Below, piece by piece: positions 59,483 through 64,000 of a stretch of DNA of 64,000 nucleotides (its first letter is position 1; the number at the start of each line of letters is the position of its first letter). The stretch is taken from assembly GCF_004121055.1 (NCBI RefSeq), contig NZ_PYAL01000002.1, forward strand, positions 434,001 through 498,000, in the 5' to 3' direction. The stretch is from Achromobacter aloeverae (GTDB lineage Bacteria > Pseudomonadota > Gammaproteobacteria > Burkholderiales > Burkholderiaceae_B). The translations under genes and the position numbers were made by a program. The notes under the pieces were generated by a model that searched no databases, was not told where the DNA came from, and was given only the letters and a program-made list of their open reading frames with translations.

Positions 59483-61625
59483 CTTGTTTCTCGCTTTCCT
59501 CGGTGGCGGAAGAGGGGGCCTGCCAGCGTGCGGAGGCGGCATCCAGGTTCACGATCAGGCTGCCGCTGTCATCGACCTCGACGGTCGCGCGCGGCGGCAC
59601 GATGAGGGTGGACGAGGCTTCCTGCACGATGGCGGGGCCGTGGAAGACCTGGCCGGCCGTCAGCGCGCCGCGCTCGTAGACGGGAACGTCGGCGTAGTCC
59701 TTGCGTTCGGCCAGGTACATGCGGCGCGTTCCGCGCGCGGCGCTGGCGGCCGAGATGGCGCCGGTGTCCACGTCCAGGTTGCCTTCGCCGCCGCCCGCCG
59801 ACACCGCCGCGCGGATGTTGATGATTTCGATGTCGCCGCGCGGCGGCACCTGGCCGAAGGTCTTGGCGTAGGTGGCGAGGAAGGCTGCGCGGATGGCCGC
59901 GTAGGTGTCCGCGGTATAGGGGCCGGCCGGCAGTTCGGTGATCACTTCGAAGCCCTGGCCGACGAAGCGCAGGTCGGCGGCCCGCTGGCTTTTCGCCGTC
60001 GCGCCCTGGCCCGGCAGCGTGGCGTCGATGACGGCGCGGGCGTCGTCCTCGATGCGCTGGTAGCCGGCTTCCAGCGCGGCCCAGTCCACGGTCTCCAGCT
60101 TCCAGCCGACGCTGACCATGCGGTCGATCCGCGCGGGCGCCATCAGCAGGCCCAGGGCCGACGCGACGCCCGCGCCGGGCGGGCAGATGGCGCGCGTCAT
60201 GCCCAGCCGGCGCGCCACCTCGCAGCCATGCAGGGGGCCGCCGCCGCCCGTGAGCAGCAGGGCGAACTTGCCGGCGTGATGGCCGCGTTCGGCGACGTGC
60301 ACGCGCGCGGCGGCCGCCATGTTCTCGTTGACGATGGAGTAGATGCCCCAGGCGAATTCCGGCACCGACAGGCCCGATTGCGCGGCCAGCGGCCGCATGG
60401 CGTCCTCGGCCTTGCCGACATCGATGGACAGCGTTCCCCCCGCGAAGGCGGCGGGGTCCAGGAAGCCCAGCACCAGGTTGGCGTCGGTCACCGTGGGTTG
60501 CGTGCCGCCGCGGCCGTAGCAGGCCGGGCCCGGCAGGGAGCTGGCGCTCTCGGGCCCGACCTTCAGCAGGCCCAGGGCATCCAGATGCGCGATGCTGCCG
60601 CCGCCGGCGCCGATCTCGATCAGTTCGATGGTGGAAATCGAAATCGGCAGTCCGCTGCCTTCGGTCAGGCGTTTTTCGCGGCTGGCCTCGAAGTGATGGG
60701 CTATGAGCGGCCTGCCGGCGTCGATGATGGCCAGCTTGGCGGTGGTGCCGCCCATGTCGAAGGCCAGCACATCCTGCACGCACGAGCGCTTGCCGAAGAA
60801 GGCGCCGGCCAGGGCGCCCGCCGCGGGGCCGGATTCCAGCAGCTGGATGGGCACGCGCTTGGCCTCGTCGACGTGCGTCAGGCCGCCGTTGGAAAGCATC
60901 ATGAAGAGCGGCGCGCGGATGCCCAGCTGCTTGATCTCGGCGGTCATGCGGTCCAGGTAGCCATCGGCCAGCGGCTTGACGTAGGCATTGGCCACCGTGG
61001 TGGACGTGCGTTCGTATTCGCGGATCTGCGGCGAGACGTCGGAGGAGATCGAAACGAACAGCCGCGGATGGGCCGCGGCGATCGCGTCGCGTGCCATGCG
61101 TTCATGGACGGGGTTGGCGTAGGCGTGCAGGAAGACGATCGCCACCGACGTTACGCCAGCCGCCGCCAGTCGGCCCGCCTGCTCGACCACCTGCGCCACG
61201 TCCAGCGGCTGCTGCACGACGCCGTCCGGCCCCATGCGCTCCGCGGCCTCCAGGCGCAGCCGGCGCGGCACGATGGGTCGCGGCAGCTCGATGTGCAGGT
61301 CGAACAGCTCGTACTTGTGCTCGCGCGCCATCTCCAGCGTGTCGCGAAAGCCGGCGGTGGTGACCAGGCCGGTCAGCGCCCCCTTGCGTTCGATCAGGGC
61401 GTTGGTGAAGAGCGTCGTCGCGTGGATCACCCGGTCCACGTCCGCATAGGACAAGGCCTCCCGCTCGAACAGCGTGCGCACGCCCCGGATCACGCCCTCG
61501 TAGGGGGCCTTGGGGGTGGTCAATTCCTTGTGCGATGTCGACGTGCCCTTGCGGGAGTCGTAGACGACGATATCGGTGAAGGTGCCGCCGATATCGATAC
61601 CCAGTGCATAGTTGCCTGTTTGCAT
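59466..61625 (-). CDS. hyuA: hydantoinase A / oxoprolinase family ATP-binding subunit
   Basis: 719 residues from the ATG at 61623-61625, with AGGA 7 bases upstream; a longer frame to 61727 is rejected because LGIDIGGTFTDIVVYD should lie near the N-terminus. Motifs: DIGGTFTD, THGTT-type HATTLFTN region, FDMGGTTAKLAII and LLTGGGGPLHGCEVAR. Note that the usual HGTT is here HATT. Second HyuA of the window. Partner of the HyuB encoded 13 bases upstream. Confidence 0.9.
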   Translation of the reverse strand: MQTGNYALGIDIGGTFTDIVVYDSRKGTSTSHKELTTPKAPYEGVIRGVRTLFEREALSYADVDRVIHATTLFTNALIERKGALTGLVTTAGFRDTLEMAREHKYELFDLHIELPRPIVPRRLRLEAAERMGPDGVVQQPLDVAQVVEQAGRLAAAGVTSVAIVFLHAYANPVHERMARDAIAAAHPRLFVSISSDVSPQIREYERTSTTVANAYVKPLADGYLDRMTAEIKQLGIRAPLFMMLSNGGLTHVDEAKRVPIQLLESGPAAGALAGAFFGKRSCVQDVLAFDMGGTTAKLAIIDAGRPLIAHHFEASREKRLTEGSGLPISISTIELIEIGAGGGSIAHLDALGLLKVGPESASSLPGPACYGRGGTQPTVTDANLVLGFLDPAAFAGGTLSIDVGKAEDAMRPLAAQSGLSVPEFAWGIYSIVNENMAAAARVHVAERGHHAGKFALLLTGGGGPLHGCEVARRLGMTRAICPPGAGVASALGLLMAPARIDRMVSVGWKLETVDWAALEAGYQRIEDDARAVIDATLPGQGATAKSQRAADLRFVGQGFEVITELPAGPYTADTYAAIRAAFLATYAKTFGQVPPRGDIEIINIRAAVSAGGGEGNLDVDTGAISAASAARGTRRMYLAERKDYADVPVYERGALTAGQVFHGPAIVQEASSTLIVPPRATVEVDDSGSLIVNLDAASARWQAPSSATEESEKQDACAN

Positions 61626-61638
61626 GCTTTTTCCTCGA

Positions 61639-63261
61639 TTACTGGTTGGCGGCGGCGCCGACGTAGCCGTCCTGCGCGTCGCGCAGCGTCGCGGCGGGGT
61701 CTCGCTGGCCGGCCGGGCCGAAGCCACCGCCGCCTGGCGTGAGCAGTTCCACCACTTCGCCGGGATTCAGGACGTGCTGGACCTTGGGATTGACCGTGAC
61801 GCCGTTCAGGATGACGGCGCCCGGGGCGCCCGGCTGGCCGCCCGCCAGGCCCTGCGCCGCGGCTTCGTCGCGGGTGCGTTCGGCCATGAAGCTGACGACG
61901 ATGGGCGTCTTGTTGCGGTTCTCGAAGGCGATGGCCTGGCCCGTGCCGCCGCGGTGCATGCCGGCGCCGCCGGTACCGGTGCGCAGCTGGCGGTGGCGCA
62001 CATGCAGGGGGGACATCTTTTCTATCATCTCCACCGGCGTGGACGAGATATTGCTGGGCCAGGAGAGCACGTTGGCGCCGTCCTGCTTGTGCGAGCCGCC
62101 ATAGCCGCCGTTCATGAAGAACAGGTTGGTGAAGGGCGTGCCGGATTCCCGCACGCCGGACAGGTTTACGCACCACAAGGGCGAACCGACCGCCGCGATG
62201 GCGCGCTCGGGCATCGCATCGGCCAGCGCGCCGATGACCATCATGGGAACGAAATGGCCGATCAAGGCGCGCGCGCCGCCCGCGGCGGGCGGTTGCGAAT
62301 TGAGGATGCAGCCTTCCGGCGCCTTGACGTGGATGGGCGCCATCACGCCTTCGTTGTTGGGCACGTTGGGCAGCAGCACGGCGCGCAGGCCATAGCAGGT
62401 GTAGGCGATGGTGTAGGCCAGGCACACATTGATGGAACGGGGAACCTGGGCGTCCGTGCCGGCGTAGTCGACGGTGATTTCCCCGTCCTTGATCGTCAGC
62501 GTCAACGCCAGCTTGATCGGGTGGTCCAGGCCGTCGCTGATGGCGCTGCGGCGGTACACGCCTTCGGGCAGGCCGCGGATGGCCGCGCGCATGGCTTTTT
62601 CCGAACGGGCGTGGATTTCGCCCGCCAGCGTATCGATCTCGGTCAATCCGCGTTCCGCCATCAGCGCCAGCATGCGCGATTCGATCATGCGCAGCGCGGT
62701 GAATTGCGCGAAGAGGTCTCCCATGACCTGGTCGGGTTCGCGCACGTTCTTGCGGATGATGCGTTCGAAGGTTGCATCGATCTCGCCCTTGCGCATGACC
62801 TTCATGATGGGGATCTGCAGGCCTTCTTCGTAGACTTCGCGCGCGTCGGCCGAACGGATGCGCCCGCCGATGTCGGGCGCGTGCGCCACCGACCCCGCCC
62901 ACGCCACCACCTTGCCGCCCTGGAAGATGGGCTTGGCGACCGAGATGTCGGGCAGGTGGCCGGTACCTTGCCAGATGTCGTTGGTGATCAGCACGTCGCC
63001 CGGTTCCAGCTGGTCCAGCGGAAATGCTTCCAGGAAATGCCGGATGGTGCGCGGCATGGTGTTCATGAAAGAGGGGATGCTGTTGGTTGCCTGCGCGACC
63101 GAGCGGCCGTCGGCCGTGGTCAGCACGCACGCGAAATCGTTGGATTCGCGCACGATGGTGGAGAAGGACGTGCGCACCATGGCGGCGGCGGCTTCGTCGA
63201 CGATGGAGATCATGCGGGTCCAGAGCAGCTCCAGCGTGATCGGGTCTAGGGTCGGGTTCAT
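61639..63261 (-). CDS. hyuB: hydantoinase B / oxoprolinase family subunit
   Basis: 540 residues. Marks: DPITLELLWTRMISIVDEA, ITNDIWQGTGHLPDISVAKP, GSVAHAPDIGGRI, and C-terminal LLTPGGGGFGPAGQRDP. First gene of the HyuB-HyuA-CoA-transferase-thioesterase-hydratase operon, the reverse subunit order from the first cluster. It should form the hydrolytic or carboxylating complex with HyuA. Divergent from a LysR regulator. Confidence 0.9.
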   Translation of the reverse strand: MNPTLDPITLELLWTRMISIVDEAAAAMVRTSFSTIVRESNDFACVLTTADGRSVAQATNSIPSFMNTMPRTIRHFLEAFPLDQLEPGDVLITNDIWQGTGHLPDISVAKPIFQGGKVVAWAGSVAHAPDIGGRIRSADAREVYEEGLQIPIMKVMRKGEIDATFERIIRKNVREPDQVMGDLFAQFTALRMIESRMLALMAERGLTEIDTLAGEIHARSEKAMRAAIRGLPEGVYRRSAISDGLDHPIKLALTLTIKDGEITVDYAGTDAQVPRSINVCLAYTIAYTCYGLRAVLLPNVPNNEGVMAPIHVKAPEGCILNSQPPAAGGARALIGHFVPMMVIGALADAMPERAIAAVGSPLWCVNLSGVRESGTPFTNLFFMNGGYGGSHKQDGANVLSWPSNISSTPVEMIEKMSPLHVRHRQLRTGTGGAGMHRGGTGQAIAFENRNKTPIVVSFMAERTRDEAAAQGLAGGQPGAPGAVILNGVTVNPKVQHVLNPGEVVELLTPGGGGFGPAGQRDPAATLRDAQDGYVGAAANQ

Positions 63262-63438
63262 CGAGGTTTTCCCTGGTTTGCGCCGCGATGCATGGCTGCG
63301 GCGATATGGATGGCACGGAATGATTCTGGCGGTTTAGACTATGTCTTCCTAATATTTATTTCGCCACAGGGCATACCAAACGAACATACATTGCCGGCGC
63401 GACAGGCCCTGTGTACGTGGCGGTGTAGGGGAAGTTTC
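63262..63438. promoter_or_regulatory. divergent promoter region of hyuB and lysR
   Basis: 177 bases. An AT-rich part (63330-63365, with TAATAT at 63350) probably holds the promoters, followed by a GC-rich leader and GGGGAAG before the LysR start. No definite LysR box can be named. Confidence 0.35.
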
Positions 63439-64000
63439 ATGAAGACGACGGCGATGTCCGGTACCAGCGGCGCGCAGACACTGAAGATCCACGAGGTGGA
63501 GGCCTTTCGCGCGGTAATGATCCGCGGGACGGCCACCGACGCGGCGGTGCTCATGCACACGTCGCAGCCCGTGATCAGCAAGCTGATTTCGCGCTTCCAG
63601 CGCCACATCGGCATCAAGCTGTTCGAGCTGCACAAGAGCCGGCTGGTGCCCACGCCGGAAGCGCGCGTGCTGTTCAACACCATCGAGCGCACGTACGTGG
63701 GCATGGAGCACATCGCGCAGACCATCGCGGAGCTGCGCGGCGGGCACAGCGGCAAGCTGATCGTGGGCAGCCAGCCGTCCTTCGGCATGGGGCCGCTGGC
63801 CAGCATCGCCACGGCGTTCCTCAAGGAAAGGCCAGGCATCCAGATCCAGATCGAAACCGTGACCTCCGGCCTGATCCGCCACAGCGTTATTTCGGGCAAG
63901 GCCGACCTGGGCATCGCCGAGCGGTCGATCGATGTGACGGGGGTGAACGCGGTGCCGCTGGTGCAGGTCAATACGGTCTGCGTCATGCACAAGGATCATG
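63439..64000 (+). CDS. LysR family regulator (partial, CysB-like order)
   Basis: The first 187 codons are present; the gene runs off the window end. GGGGAAG precedes the ATG at 63439. Helix-turn-helix: VEAFRAVMIRGTATDAAVLM with SQPVISKLISRFQRHIGIKL, followed by the wing FELHKSRLVPTPEARVLF, then the start of the effector domain (KLIVGSQPSFGMGPLASIAT). Divergent from hyuB and probably its activator. Confidence 0.88.
   Translation, partial: MKTTAMSGTSGAQTLKIHEVEAFRAVMIRGTATDAAVLMHTSQPVISKLISRFQRHIGIKLFELHKSRLVPTPEARVLFNTIERTYVGMEHIAQTIAELRGGHSGKLIVGSQPSFGMGPLASIATAFLKERPGIQIQIETVTSGLIRHSVISGKADLGIAERSIDVTGVNAVPLVQVNTVCVMHKDH

Noticed and set aside
59148-61742. Long plus-strand frame opposite the second hyuA
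   Set aside because: No ribosome site or domain, and the minus-strand HyuA has complete family motifs.

Overview
The window is GC-rich chromosomal DNA from a beta-proteobacterium. Two Bug-type (TctC-family) periplasmic receptors, abundant LysR/GntR/IclR/TetR/MarR regulators, and many CoA, hydantoinase and short-chain dehydrogenase genes point to the Bordetella/Achromobacter group (Alcaligenaceae, Burkholderiales). That placement is inference from gene content. I see no rRNA, tRNA, CRISPR array, prophage, transposase or integrase. The window looks like a catabolic and transport-rich stretch of core or accessory chromosome.

Layout. 1-341 is the start of a TauE/SafE permease. 457-7806 is a hydantoinase/oxoprolinase-type cluster (Bug receptor, FAD amine oxidase-like protein, HyuB, HyuA) with a divergent IclR regulator. 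7903-18846 holds a small unknown protein, a NimR/NimT-like AraC regulator and MFS pair, an MmgE/PrpD protein with a second Bug receptor, an MFS carrier, a VOC protein, LysR regulators, and a divergent TetR/siderophore-interacting-protein pair with clear palindromes between them. 19025-29000 holds an Old Yellow Enzyme, a MocR regulator, a PaaI thioesterase, a PheC-like periplasmic protein, a GAF-GGDEF cyclase, a PhzF protein, an NCS2 permease with an extra C-terminal domain, a TPR/Gly-rich membrane protein and a small secreted protein.

29143-35193 is an acetoin/2-oxoacid dehydrogenase-like operon: SDR, fused E1 alpha-beta, E2, SDR and a GntR regulator. 35214-49415 is a second catabolic block. 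It has a branched-chain-type ABC importer (LivK, LivH, fused LivM-LivG, LivF) with a quinone reductase and an SDR on the minus strand. An SDR, a carnitine-dehydrogenase-like 3-hydroxyacid dehydrogenase and a BKACE enzyme lie on the plus strand, followed by a GldA-like dehydrogenase, a GntR regulator, an atypical AroE-like enzyme and a GMC oxidoreductase. The same 14-bp AT-rich near-palindrome lies upstream of the importer and upstream of the GntR gene, which suggests one regulon. The chemistry suggests oxidation of a beta-hydroxy acid and its BKACE cleavage, but the substrate is unknown.

49653-55864 carries a YpfH-like esterase and an aromatic-acid efflux operon (MarR, FUSC, DUF1656, HlyD, NodT), with a near-consensus promoter implying a leaderless marR message. 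56384-63261 holds a VOC protein and an enoyl-CoA hydratase, thioesterase, CoA-transferase, HyuA, HyuB operon with a divergent LysR gene cut by the window end.

The most unexpected signal is the large number of 8-17-bp short tandem duplications in the gaps between genes. Several of them include or closely follow a stop codon.
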